From contig NZ_CP026652.1 of assembly GCF_002946835.1 (NCBI RefSeq), positions 6,262,001 through 6,326,000 of the forward strand: a stretch of 64,000 nt of DNA, given 5' to 3'. Under the pieces are notes generated by a model. It saw nothing but the letters and a program-made list of their open reading frames with translations. It was not told the origin of the DNA and ran no database searches. Numbering within the stretch: position 1 is the stretch's first letter; each line of letters begins with the position of its first letter. A program made the position numbers and the translations under genes. Origin of the DNA: Streptomyces dengpaensis (GTDB lineage: Bacteria > Actinomycetota > Actinomycetes > Streptomycetales > Streptomycetaceae). Of the stretch, positions 1 through 7,789 are shown piece after piece.

Positions 1-248
1 ACCAGGACCACGGCGAGGATCGACAGGCTGCCGCCCAGCGCCTCCTGCGCCTCGAACGTCAGCTCCTGGGAGCCGAATTCGAGCGCGCAGCCGAAGCCCA
101 GGGCGAGGGCGACCGCGACACCGATGCCGGCCCAGACCGGCTGCAACGCGTCTTTGCGGTCCGTCTTCACCAGGTAGGCGATCAGGATGCAGACGATGAG
201 GCTGGCCTCCAGGCCCTCGCGCAGACCGATCAGATAGTTGGAGAACAC
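1..248 (-). CDS. efeU: EfeU-type ferrous iron permease (FTR1 family), 3' end outside window
   Basis: Membrane permease of the EfeUOB elemental/ferrous iron uptake system. Only the first 82 codons are in the window; the gene runs off the left edge. Translation begins FSNYLIGLREGLEAS. The REGLE motif in the first membrane helix is the iron-binding signature of the FTR1/EfeU family, and a second hydrophobic helix follows. The start is a GTG at 246-248, three bases after the efeB stop, so it is the last gene seen of efeO-efeB-efeU and probably translationally coupled. Family assignment is firm; the C-terminal half cannot be assessed. Confidence 0.9.
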   Translation of the reverse strand, partial: MFSNYLIGLREGLEASLIVCILIAYLVKTDRKDALQPVWAGIGVAVALALGFGCALEFGSQELTFEAQEALGGSLSILAVVL

Positions 249-251
249 GGG

Positions 252-1511
252 CTACGCCTCCCTGGAGAACAGCGTCCGGCCCCACCAGTCGTCCTTGTCG
301 CGGACGCCGGGCGGGATTGCGAAGATCGCCGAACCCACGTGCTGGATGTACTCGTTGAGGACGTCGATCGCCAGGCTGCGCTGGATGGGGATGAAGCCCT
401 TGCGGACGTCCCGCTGGTAGGCGAGGAAGAACAGGCCCGCGTCCAGGCGGCCGAGGCCGTCGGTGCCGTCGGTGAAGGAGTAGCCGCGGCGCAGGATCGT
501 CGCCCCGTCGTTGGTGTCGGGGTGCGCGAGCCGGACGTGCGCCTCGGGCTTCATCGCCTTCAGGAACGGCTCGTCGCGCTCCTTCGCCTTGCCGACCGGG
601 GCGCCTTCGCCCTTGTCGCGGCCGAAGATGTCCTCCTGTTCCTGCAGCGAGGTACGGTCCCACGTCTCGATGTGCATCCGGATGCGGCGGGCGACGAGAT
701 ACGAGCCCCCGGTCATCCAGGCTGACTTCTCGTCGACATCCTTCTCGTCCACCCAGACGAACTTCTTCAACCGGTCGGTCTCGGTGCCCGCGATGTTGCG
801 GGTGCCGTCCTTGAAGCCCATGAGGTTGCGCGGGGTCTGTGCCTCCGGCGTCGTCGACGACGTCTTGCCGAAGCCGAGCTGCGACCAGCGGATGACGACC
901 TTGCCGAAGCCGATGCGGGCGAGGTTGCGGATGGCGTGCACGGCGACCTGCGGGTCGTCCGCGCAGGCCTGGATGCACAGGTCGCCGCCGCTGCGGTTCT
1001 TGTCGAGGTTGTCGCCGGAGAACTTCGGCAGGTCGACGAGCGCCTCCGGACGCATGTCCGCCAGCCCGAACTTCTCGAACAGCGACGGGCCGAAGCCGAT
1101 CGTCAGCGTCAGCCGGGACGGCTTGAGGCCCAGTGCCTCACCGGTGTCGTCCGGCGGCGCCTCCGCCAGGCCGCCGTACGCGCCCTCGCCGACCGGTTGT
1201 CCGGCGGTCATCCGCCGTGCGGCCACCGTCCAGTCCTTCAGCATCCGCACGAACTCGGCGCGGTCGTCGGTCTCCACGTCGAACGCGGCGAAGTGCAGCC
1301 GGTCCTGCACGGGCGTGGCGATGCCCGCCTGGTGCGCGCCGTGGAATTCCACCGGGGCGCCCGTCTCGGCGGCGGTCGGGTCCACGTCGTTGCCGGTGCG
1401 GGCCATCGCCACGGCGCCGCCGGCCGCTGCGGCGCCGAGCGCGAGCCCGGCACCGCCCCAGCCGATCAGTGAACGCCGGGACGGGGCCTGGGATTTCGAA
1501 GTGTCCGTCAT
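252..1511 (-). CDS. efeB: EfeB-type deferrochelatase / DyP heme peroxidase, Tat-exported
   Basis: Dye-decolourising-type heme peroxidase of the EfeUOB system, 419 aa, thought to act outside the membrane on ferrous iron or heme. The N-terminus has a twin-arginine signal (SRRSLIGWGG followed by an Ala/Gly-rich hydrophobic stretch), so export is by Tat with folded cofactor. The DyP signature is visible: GFKDGTRN (the GxxDG motif) in the middle and RRGYSFTDG near the C-terminus. The ATG at 1509-1511 was chosen because it sits directly before the Tat signal; an upstream in-frame extension is not signal-like. It starts 11 bases after the efeO stop and ends 3 bases before efeU. Confidence 0.93.
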   Translation of the reverse strand: MTDTSKSQAPSRRSLIGWGGAGLALGAAAAGGAVAMARTGNDVDPTAAETGAPVEFHGAHQAGIATPVQDRLHFAAFDVETDDRAEFVRMLKDWTVAARRMTAGQPVGEGAYGGLAEAPPDDTGEALGLKPSRLTLTIGFGPSLFEKFGLADMRPEALVDLPKFSGDNLDKNRSGGDLCIQACADDPQVAVHAIRNLARIGFGKVVIRWSQLGFGKTSSTTPEAQTPRNLMGFKDGTRNIAGTETDRLKKFVWVDEKDVDEKSAWMTGGSYLVARRIRMHIETWDRTSLQEQEDIFGRDKGEGAPVGKAKERDEPFLKAMKPEAHVRLAHPDTNDGATILRRGYSFTDGTDGLGRLDAGLFFLAYQRDVRKGFIPIQRSLAIDVLNEYIQHVGSAIFAIPPGVRDKDDWWGRTLFSREA

Positions 1512-1522
1512 GAGGGTGCCCC

Positions 1523-2674
1523 TTACTTCACAACGGCGGCGGCGAGCTTGGACAGGGGCTCGGCGAGCGCGTTGACCGCGTCCGACAGCTCCTTGCGGTC
1601 GGCCTCGCCGACCTTGTCGTACGAGGTGAAGTCGTAGGAGGTGTTGTCCGCGCGGTACTTGTCGAGCAGCGTGTTCAGCGCGGCGAACTGCTTGTCCAGC
1701 TCGGTGGTGAGCGCCGCGTCGTTCTCCTGGGCAACCGGCTTGAGGAGTTCGTACGACGTCTCGGCGCCCTCGACGTTGGCCTTGAAGTCGACCAGGTCCG
1801 TGTGCGAGTAGCGCTCCTCCTCGCCGGTGACCTTGCCGGTGGCGACCTCGTCGAGGAGCTCCTTGGCGCCGTTGGCCATGGAGGTCGGGGTGATCTCGGC
1901 CTTGCCGACCCGGTTCTGCCAGTCCGCGAGGTCCTTCACCAGCTGGTCGGCGAGCTCCTTGTCCCGGTCCGTGAGCTTCTTGTCCTTCCACAGCGAGCGT
2001 TCGAGGCGGTGCCAGCCGGTCCAGTCCTTCTCGAGGTCCTGGCCGTCCTCCAGACCGTCCTCGCGCAGGTCGACCTTCGGGTCGATGTCACCGAAGGACT
2101 CGGCGACCGGCTCGGTGCGCTCCCAGCCGATGCGGGAGGGCGCGTACGCCGCCTTCGCGGCCTCCATGTCGCCGTCCTTGACCGCCTTGACGAAGGTCTC
2201 GACCTTGGGCAGCGTCTCGTCGGCCTGCGTCTGCGCGTACTCGCGGTACGCGGCCACGGCCTTGTCCAGGCGCGGGTCGCGCTGGGCGGTTGAGCCGCCG
2301 GTGACCTTGATGTCCTGGCGGATGCCCTTGCCCTTCATACCCGGCTTGCAGGCGATCTGGTAATCGCCGGCCTTCACCTCGGCGGTGACCCGCTGCTTGG
2401 TGCCGGGGCCGATGTTCTCGCGCTCGGTGACGACCCGGTCGTCCGGGAAGAGGATGTAGACCTCGGTGACCTTGGAGCCCTTGTTCTCGACGGCCAGCTC
2501 GACGCTCCCGGCGGCCACCTCCGTCTTGGACACCTCGCACTTGTCGTCCGTCGCGGTCACGGTGATCACGCCGTCGCCGTCCCCCGAACTGCCTTTCTCG
2601 GTGCAGCCGGTGACAGCGGTCAAAGCCGCCACGGTGGCGGCGGCGGTGACGACGGAGAGTCTGACGGCGCGCAT
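1523..2674 (-). CDS. efeO: EfeO iron uptake lipoprotein (cupredoxin plus M75 domain)
   Basis: Extracytoplasmic iron-binding component of EfeUOB, 383 aa. The N-terminus is a lipoprotein-type signal ending TAVTGC, so the protein is probably lipid-anchored. A cupredoxin-like domain follows (about residues 30-120), then the helical M75/imelysin-like domain. The metal-binding HxxE motif of M75 is visible as WHRLERSLW. First gene of the efeO-efeB-efeU operon. The internal ATG at 2672-2674 is preferred over an upstream ATG because it begins directly with the signal peptide. Two iron-box-like sites lie 46-84 bases upstream. Confidence 0.93.
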   Translation of the reverse strand: MRAVRLSVVTAAATVAALTAVTGCTEKGSSGDGDGVITVTATDDKCEVSKTEVAAGSVELAVENKGSKVTEVYILFPDDRVVTERENIGPGTKQRVTAEVKAGDYQIACKPGMKGKGIRQDIKVTGGSTAQRDPRLDKAVAAYREYAQTQADETLPKVETFVKAVKDGDMEAAKAAYAPSRIGWERTEPVAESFGDIDPKVDLREDGLEDGQDLEKDWTGWHRLERSLWKDKKLTDRDKELADQLVKDLADWQNRVGKAEITPTSMANGAKELLDEVATGKVTGEEERYSHTDLVDFKANVEGAETSYELLKPVAQENDAALTTELDKQFAALNTLLDKYRADNTSYDFTSYDKVGEADRKELSDAVNALAEPLSKLAAAVVK

Positions 2675-2719
2675 GCGGGCTCCAGGAGTGGCGAACAATC
2701 GCGTGAGGGATCACGCAGT

Positions 2720-2738
2720 CGTGGATAGGCTCCCCTAA
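2720..2738. promoter_or_regulatory. candidate DmdR/IdeR iron box 1 upstream of efeO
   Basis: GGATAGGCTCCCCTAA matches 13 of 16 positions of the corresponding part of the actinobacterial iron box TTAGGTTAGGCTAACCTAA (13 of 19 overall). It lies upstream of efeO and next to a second match, consistent with Fe2+-dependent repression by a DtxR-family protein such as DmdR1. Inference from sequence match and gene function. Confidence 0.65.
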
Positions 2739-2739
2739 C

Positions 2740-2758
2740 TTAACTGAGGCTTACCTGT
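2740..2758. promoter_or_regulatory. candidate DmdR/IdeR iron box 2 upstream of efeO
   Basis: TTAACTGAGGCTTACCTGT matches the 19-bp iron box at 13 of 19 positions and begins 20 bp (about two helical turns) after the start of the first box. Tandem spacing supports cooperative binding of two repressor dimers on one face of the helix. Confidence 0.6.
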
Positions 2759-2955
2759 GTAGTACCTCGCGTGTGCGGTGATTCAGCTCTCATGGACGGT
2801 GTAAGTGCACGGGCCGATCACGGTGGTTGGCGGGCGCGGGCACGACCGGGCCTGCGTCGCCGGCCCGAAGGCCGGCTCATCCGCTCCTGGCCCCTGCCCG
2901 GGCGGTCCCGCGGCCTGGGACGGTCTCGCGGCGCGGGTGGTGTTTGAATGCTGGA

Positions 2956-3633
2956 GTGAGTAACTACGACGTGCTGCGGGTCTTCTGCGGACCCGGCGGC
3001 GGGTATGGCAATGAGCTCGCTGTAGTGCGCGAGGGCTCGGTGATGCCGGAGCGCGAGGAACGGCAGGCGTTCGCCGCGAAGCTCGGCTTCAGCGAGACCG
3101 TGTTCGTCGACGACCCCGAGCGTGGGGTCATCGACATCTACACGCCCACGCTGCGGCTGCCGTTCGCCGGGCATCCGTGCGTCGGGGTGGGCTGGCTGCT
3201 CGACGTGCCCGAACTGGTCACACCTGCCGGGGTGATCGGCGTACGGCTGGACGGCGAGTTCAGCTGGATCGAGGCGCGGGCGGAGTGGGCGCCGCCGCGC
3301 ACGCTGCGGCAGTACGGTTCCGCCGCCGAGATCGACGCGCTGCCCGTGCAGGCGCCGGGTGTGGGGGCACCTCCCACGCCTTTCGGGCAGTGGGGGAGGG
3401 TCTACGCCTGGGCCTGGGAGGACGAGGCGGCCGGGCGGGTACGGGCCCGCGCGTTTCCCGGGCGGGACGACGGAATCGACGAGGACGAGGCCACCGGGGC
3501 GGCGGCGCTGCTGCTGACCCAGCAGTTGGGCCGTGCGCTGAACATCGTCCAGGGGGTCGGGTCGCAGATGCTCACGGCGCCGCAGCCGGGGGGTTGGGTT
3601 GAGGTGGGGGGTCGGGTGCGGCTGGAGCGGTGA
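2956..3633 (+). CDS. PhzF-family epimerase/isomerase-like protein, short, with inserted repeat
   Basis: PhzF fold (diaminopimelate-epimerase-like) protein, 225 aa; the family is usually about 260-300 aa. Seen: DVLRVFCGPGGGYGNELAVV at the N-terminus (family GNPLAVV), LPFAGHPCVG (family GHPxxG) and DEDEATGAAA (family ExTGsA). The substrate is unknown. The GTG at 2956 is chosen because homology begins there. An oddity is the stretch GVGAPPTPFGQWGR, encoded at about 3360-3401. It comes from a 36-bp palindromic repeat that also occurs at 55732-55767, so the ORF has absorbed a repeat in frame. Whether the enzyme remains active cannot be told. Confidence 0.75.
   Translation: MSNYDVLRVFCGPGGGYGNELAVVREGSVMPEREERQAFAAKLGFSETVFVDDPERGVIDIYTPTLRLPFAGHPCVGVGWLLDVPELVTPAGVIGVRLDGEFSWIEARAEWAPPRTLRQYGSAAEIDALPVQAPGVGAPPTPFGQWGRVYAWAWEDEAAGRVRARAFPGRDDGIDEDEATGAAALLLTQQLGRALNIVQGVGSQMLTAPQPGGWVEVGGRVRLER
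3363..3398 (+). repeat. 36-bp palindromic interspersed repeat, copy 1 (inside a CDS)
   Basis: Begins GGGGGCACCTCCCAC and ends GCAGTGGGGGAG. The same 36-bp sequence, differing only in about six central bases, occurs in inverse orientation at 55732-55767. The outer arms are near-complementary, so it can form a hairpin. It is read in frame within the PhzF-like gene. Confidence 0.8.
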
Positions 3634-3639
3634 GAGGGC

Positions 3640-3693
3640 CGGATCAAGCCCCTCCGGCGTGTGAGGAGCGGGGTCCGGGGCAGAGCCCCGAGA
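3640..3693 (+). repeat. GC-rich intergenic repeat (CCGGCGTNTGAGGA family), copy at the PhzF/heme oxygenase junction
   Basis: AAGCCCCTCCGGCGTGTGAGGAGCGGGG followed by a GGGGC...GCCCC hairpin; shares its core with 15241-15322, 36829-37090 and 60557-60721. It fills the whole space between two convergent genes and may act as a bidirectional terminator. Confidence 0.75.
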
Positions 3694-3696
3694 CGG

Positions 3697-4374
3697 TCAC
3701 GCGGACAGGGGGAACTCTTCCCCGAGGGCACGGAAGACACCGGTGTTCAGGGCGAACGCCCGCTTGCATTCCGCGATGATGCGCTTTCTCTCCAGGTCGT
3801 CGGCGCGGACCCCGTCCAGCAGTTCGCGGTAACTCCGCTTGAACGCGGCCGGGTTGGAGATGTCCTCGAAGACGTAGAAGCGGACGCCGTCGCCCTTGCG
3901 GGCGAAGCCCCAGGTCTGCTCCGCCTTGCCGCGGATGATCTGGCCGCCGGAGAGGTCGCCGAGGTAGCGGGTGTAGTGGTGGGCGACATATCCGGCGGGC
4001 CACCGCCGGGCGCACTCAGCGACGCGGGCGGCGTACGCCTGGGTCGCGGGCAGCGCGGTGAGCGTCGCGCGCCAGCCGGGGCCCCGGAGGTGGGCCAGGT
4101 CGCGCGCGAGGGCGGTGCGGCGCAGCAGCTCGGGCCGGAGGAAGGGCCCGGCCACCGGATCGTCCGCCAGGCGCTCGACGTCCGCCTCCAGCGCCTCGTA
4201 CACGAACCACAGTTGCTCGGTGTAGCGCGCGTACGCGTCGACGCCGAGCCGGCCGCCGAGCAGGTCGCTCATGAATGTCGAGGTCTCGGCCTCGGTGTGC
4301 TGCTCGTGCGACGCGGTGCGGATGAGGGTCGAGAAGGCGGTGCTCGACATGTCCGTCGTGTCCGTCGCGTTCAT
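3697..4374 (-). CDS. biliverdin-producing heme oxygenase (HmuO/HO-1 family)
   Basis: Cytoplasmic heme oxygenase, 225 aa, which opens heme to biliverdin, CO and Fe2+. Family features: an N-terminal helix with the proximal His (TASHEQHTEAETSTF) and the distal-helix motif RYLGDLSGGQIIRG, whose glycines allow helix kinking over the heme. Length matches the family. The ATG at 4372-4374 is chosen because GGAGG lies a few bases upstream; an upstream ATG at 4413 has no such site. Its position near efeUOB and a palindromic iron-box-like site just upstream suggest iron-responsive expression. Confidence 0.92.
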   Translation of the reverse strand: MNATDTTDMSSTAFSTLIRTASHEQHTEAETSTFMSDLLGGRLGVDAYARYTEQLWFVYEALEADVERLADDPVAGPFLRPELLRRTALARDLAHLRGPGWRATLTALPATQAYAARVAECARRWPAGYVAHHYTRYLGDLSGGQIIRGKAEQTWGFARKGDGVRFYVFEDISNPAAFKRSYRELLDGVRADDLERKRIIAECKRAFALNTGVFRALGEEFPLSA

Positions 4375-4417
4375 GAGGCCTCCGGTGCCGAAGAGGACGA
4401 GCGTTGATCGCATCTTC

Positions 4418-4436
4418 TATGGTTAGGGTCAACCAC
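4418..4436. promoter_or_regulatory. possible iron-box-like palindrome upstream of heme oxygenase
   Basis: The core GGTTAGGGTCAACC has four-base inverted arms and contains GGTTAGG of the iron box, but only about 11 of 19 positions match. It lies about 45 bp upstream of the heme oxygenase start. Weak evidence. Confidence 0.35.
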
Positions 4437-4495
4437 TTGCCGACATTCTGTCGGTAAAAGCGTACCCGGATTCCTGATCAGGCCCACATGCCAAA

Positions 4496-4519
4496 GCCCG
4501 CCCTGTGGACAGGGCGGGC
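4496..4519 (-). terminator. terminator downstream of map
   Basis: Perfect 11-bp inverted repeat GCCCGCCCTGT/ACAGGGCGGGC with a 2-base loop. On the minus strand the stem is followed by TTTGG, so it fits intrinsic termination of map transcription. Confidence 0.75.
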
Positions 4520-4602
4520 TGAAGAGGCGGGGACGGGGCCCGGCTCGTGGCTTACTGCAGGGGGCCAGGCGATGGCTTTCGGCAGGAGTGCCGGGCGATG
4601 GC

Positions 4603-5460
4603 CTACGGCAGGGTGAGGATCTCCGCCCCGGTGTCCGTGACCACGAGCGTGTGCTCGAACTGAGCCGTACGCTTCCGGTCCTTCGTCACGACGGTCCAGC
4701 CGTCGTCCCACATGTCGTACTCGTGCGTACCGAGCGTGAGCATGGGCTCGATGGTGAAGGTCATCCCCGGCTGGATGACGGTCGTCGCGTGCGGGCTGTC
4801 GTAGTGCGGAATGATCAGCCCGGAGTGGAAGGAGGAGTTGATCCCGTGCCCGGTGAAGTCCCGCACGACCCCGTAGCCGAAGCGCTTGGCGTACGACTCG
4901 ATGACGCGCCCGATGATGTTGATCTGGCGGCCGGGCTTGACCGCCTTGATGGCGCGGTTGAGGGACTCGCGGGTCCGCTCGACGAGCAGCCGGCTCTCCT
5001 CGTCCACGTCACCGACCAGGTAGGTCGCGTTGTTGTCGCCGTGCACCCCGCCGATGTACGCCGTCACGTCCAGGTTGACGATGTCGCCGTCCCGCAGGAC
5101 CGTGGAGTCCGGGATGCCGTGGCAGATGACCTCGTTGACGGAGGAGCACAGCGACTTGGGGAAACCGCGGTAGCCGAGAGTCGAGGGGTAGGCGCCGTGG
5201 TCGCACATATAGTCGTGCGCCACCTGGTCCAGCTCGTCCGTCGTCACTCCCGGCGCGATGAGCTTGGCGGCCTCGGCCATCGCCTGAGCGGCGATCCGCC
5301 CGGCGGTCCGCATCGCCTCGATCGTCTCGGGCGTCTGCACCTCGGGGCCGGTGTACGGCGTGGGCGCGGGCTTGCCCACGTACTCGGGACGCCGGATGTT
5401 TCCCGGGACGGTACGGGTGGGAGAGAGCTCCCCTGGTACGAGCAGCGACTGGCCAGACAT
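4603..5460 (-). CDS. map: type I methionine aminopeptidase
   Basis: Removes the initiator Met from nascent proteins; cytoplasmic dinuclear metalloenzyme, 285 aa. The metal ligands are visible in the usual order: the first Asp in [17 protein letters not shown], the second in GGVHGDNN, His in [13 protein letters not shown], Glu in [10 protein letters not shown] and the last Glu in [10 protein letters not shown]. An N-terminal extension of about 30 residues before the catalytic fold is common in actinobacterial MetAPs. The ATG at 5458-5460 is chosen because upstream in-frame sequence is unlike the family. Divergent from the small gene at 5519, with 58 bp between starts. Confidence 0.95.
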   Translation of the reverse strand: MSGQSLLVPGELSPTRTVPGNIRRPEYVGKPAPTPYTGPEVQTPETIEAMRTAGRIAAQAMAEAAKLIAPGVTTDELDQVAHDYMCDHGAYPSTLGYRGFPKSLCSSVNEVICHGIPDSTVLRDGDIVNLDVTAYIGGVHGDNNATYLVGDVDEESRLLVERTRESLNRAIKAVKPGRQINIIGRVIESYAKRFGYGVVRDFTGHGINSSFHSGLIIPHYDSPHATTVIQPGMTFTIEPMLTLGTHEYDMWDDGWTVVTKDRKRTAQFEHTLVVTDTGAEILTLP

Positions 5461-5518
5461 GTCAGCGAGTCTAACCAGCGGGCGTGGGGGACCATGTCTG
5501 TGGCGAAAGGAGCCGTCC

Positions 5519-5755
5519 ATGGCCCTCTTCAAGAAGCGAACCGTCGGCAAGCCCGGCGAGTGGTACTACTGCCTGGAGCACAAGAAGGTCGAGGAAGGCC
5601 CCGACTGCCCGGGCAAGGACCGCTTCGGCCCGTACGCCTCCCGCCAGGAGGCGCAGCGCGCGATGGACATCGCCCGCGAGCGGAACCTCGAGTGGGAAAC
5701 GGACCCCAGGTGGCATGACGGGTCCGGGACGGAGCCGGGGCCCAAGGACGACTGA
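5519..5755 (+). CDS. small conserved actinobacterial protein (SPOR-like C-terminus), unknown function
   Basis: 78-aa soluble protein with a strong ribosome-binding site (GAAAGGAG, 6 bases before ATG). The sequence [18 protein letters not shown] then [15 protein letters not shown] ends in an Asp/Pro/Gly-rich tail. The [11 protein letters not shown] segment resembles the end of SPOR-type repeats, but there is no signal peptide, so peptidoglycan binding is doubtful. Two Cys, in YYCLEH and DCPG, could bind a metal. It is divergent from map. I do not assign a function. Confidence 0.8.
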   Translation: MALFKKRTVGKPGEWYYCLEHKKVEEGPDCPGKDRFGPYASRQEAQRAMDIARERNLEWETDPRWHDGSGTEPGPKDD

Positions 5756-5927
5756 GAGGGGCTGGGGCGGGCCGCGCCGCTCGACGGCCGGCAGCCGCCG
5801 ACGGCGATCACCCCCACGGGAGACCCGTACTTGCCAGGTAACAGTCACGGGCGGTGCGCGGGCGGGGAATGCAGCCCGGCCGCCAGGCCGGGCACAGGCG
5901 GCGAGAGCGGCCATCGGCCCCCGGTGG

Positions 5928-6530
5928 CTACCACCGCGCCGACGGCGGATCCGTCAGCTGATCCGCGAGCCGGGACAACCGGTCCCGGAACCGCCGCCGC
6001 CCCCGCGGAGCCGGCAACGCGTTCTCCCCGGCCGCCGCACTGACAAGATGCTGCACGGTGTCGAGATCGAGCTCGGGATCGGCCGGCACGGCAAGCGCCT
6101 CGTGGGCCAGAGCCCCCAGCTCCCGGTCCCCCGCGGAAAGCGCCAGCACCGTCGCCCCGGCCCGCCGCGCGTCATGGACCCGCTCCAGCAGCGCGTCGCC
6201 CGGCGAGGCCGACGACACCACGAGCAACGTCTCTCCGCGCCGCGCCGCCTCGATGCGCCCGAGCCCCACCGTCAGGTGGGCCGGATCGGAGTCCCGCGCG
6301 GCGTGCCGCACCAGCGTCGGCGACAGCTCCGGCGTCCCCGACCACGCCGCCTCGTCCACCAGGTGTGCCGCGAGATGCCAGGGCTCATACTCCTCGGTCC
6401 CCACCAGCAGCAACCCGCCCCCGTACGACACCACGGACCCGCGCAACGCCCCCGCGAACCGCCGTGTGGCCCCCAACCACTCCGTCCCGGCGAGCACTTC
6501 GCGCAACAACGCGACCCGTACGGCATCCAT
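5928..6530 (-). CDS. SIS-domain-like hypothetical protein
   Basis: 200 aa, cytoplasmic, no signal or membrane segments. The central part has the pattern of a SIS (sugar isomerase) Rossmann-like domain: SYGGGLLLVG, LLVVSSASPGDALLERVHDA and TVLALSAGDRELGALAHEAL, alternating strand, loop and helix. Catalytic residues of known isomerases are not evident, so it may only bind a phosphosugar. The ATG at 6528-6530 is preferred to the GTG six bases upstream because AGGA lies 9 bases before it. Gene context gives no partner. Confidence 0.65.
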   Translation of the reverse strand: MDAVRVALLREVLAGTEWLGATRRFAGALRGSVVSYGGGLLLVGTEEYEPWHLAAHLVDEAAWSGTPELSPTLVRHAARDSDPAHLTVGLGRIEAARRGETLLVVSSASPGDALLERVHDARRAGATVLALSAGDRELGALAHEALAVPADPELDLDTVQHLVSAAAGENALPAPRGRRRFRDRLSRLADQLTDPPSARW

Positions 6531-6678
6531 GCGCACGCATCCTGCCCCAACCTGCCACTCGTGACCCGGAGTTCACCACGAATTCGCCCAAGCTGGGCAG
6601 AGGCACGCATCACCGGCCACACGAGAAGCGCTCAAGAAGTCCTTCCCGATGCGTCTCCGACGCCCCCAGGAGCCCCCT

Positions 6679-7752
6679 ATGGCAGAGACGAGCACGCCGT
6701 TCCGAGCAGGCCGCGAAGGCTACGCCAGCTTCCGCATCCCCGCGGTCGTCGTCACCCGCGCCGCCACGCTTCTCGCCTTCTGCGAGGGGCGCGTCGGCTC
6801 CGCGCAGGACCACGGCAACATCGACATCGTGCTGAAGCGTTCGACGGACGGCGGCCGTACCTGGGGCCCGCTCCAGGCCGTCGCCAAGAACGGCGACAAC
6901 CTCGCGGGCAACCCGGCGCCCGTCGTCCTCGACACCGGCCGCGTCCTGCTCGTACACGTCCGCAACGCGGCCACCGCGAGCGAGGACGCCATCCGGCGCG
7001 GCAAGGTGACGGCGGCCGACGGGCGGCGCGTCTGGGTGCGGCACAGCGACGACGACGGGGTCACCTGGTCGAGCCCGAGGGAGATCACCGGGCAGGTGAA
7101 GAAGACGAGTTGGCGGTGGTACGCCACCACGCCCGGGCACGCCATCCAGCTCGGCACCGGCCGGGTCGTCGTCCCCGGCAACCACACCGTGCCGCCCACC
7201 GGCACGGACAACGGCACCGAAGCGAAGTACAACAGCGGCCACTGCCTGCTCAGCGACGACCGTGGCGAGACCTGGTACCTCGGCTACATCGACCAGAACC
7301 CCGACAACTACATCAACGCCAATGAGACGACCGCCGCCGAACTCCCCGACGGACGCGTCTACTTCAACTCCCGCAACGACTCCCCGTCCCCGGGCAACCG
7401 CGCCGACGCCCACTCCAAGGACGGGGGAAAGACCCTGGTGAAGCCCTTCCGCCCGCAGGCCGGGCTCGTCACCCCCGTCGTCCAGGGCAGCCTGCTCCAG
7501 CTCCGCGACCCCGACCTGCTCCTGTACTCGGGCCCCGCCGACCCCGGCTTTCGCGCCCTGATGACCGTGCGCGCCAGCGCGGACGGCGGCACCACCTGGC
7601 GCACGGCGTACACCCTGGACGGGCTGCCCGCCGCGTACTCCGATCTCGTACGCGTCGACGCGTCGACCGTCGGCCTCCTCTACGAGACGGGCGACTTCGG
7701 CGCGTACGAGACGATCACCTTCCGCCGCATTCCCGTGACCGCCCTCACCTGA
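6679..7752 (+). CDS. exo-alpha-sialidase (GH33-like), apparently cytoplasmic
   Basis: 357-aa six-bladed sialidase fold. Seen: the FRIP motif at residues 18-21 and Asp-boxes at 55-62 (STDGGRTW), 123-130 (SDDDGVTW), 192-199 (SDDRGETW) and 300-307 (SADGGTTW), with a degenerate one near 246. The region NETTAAELPDGRVYFNSRN carries the Glu expected in the active site, and AAYSDLVRV carries the family Tyr. There is no signal peptide, unlike most Streptomyces sialidases, so it would act inside the cell or use a non-classical exit. The ATG at 6679 is preceded by CCAGGAG at good spacing. Confidence 0.88.
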   Translation: MAETSTPFRAGREGYASFRIPAVVVTRAATLLAFCEGRVGSAQDHGNIDIVLKRSTDGGRTWGPLQAVAKNGDNLAGNPAPVVLDTGRVLLVHVRNAATASEDAIRRGKVTAADGRRVWVRHSDDDGVTWSSPREITGQVKKTSWRWYATTPGHAIQLGTGRVVVPGNHTVPPTGTDNGTEAKYNSGHCLLSDDRGETWYLGYIDQNPDNYINANETTAAELPDGRVYFNSRNDSPSPGNRADAHSKDGGKTLVKPFRPQAGLVTPVVQGSLLQLRDPDLLLYSGPADPGFRALMTVRASADGGTTWRTAYTLDGLPAAYSDLVRVDASTVGLLYETGDFGAYETITFRRIPVTALT

Positions 7753-7789
7753 GCCCGCGGGCGCGATCCCGCGCACGTAAAGTCGGGCC

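Noticed and set aside
4418..4436. Firm iron box for heme oxygenase
   Set aside because: Only about 11 of 19 positions match and the symmetry axis is shifted; kept only as a low-confidence site.
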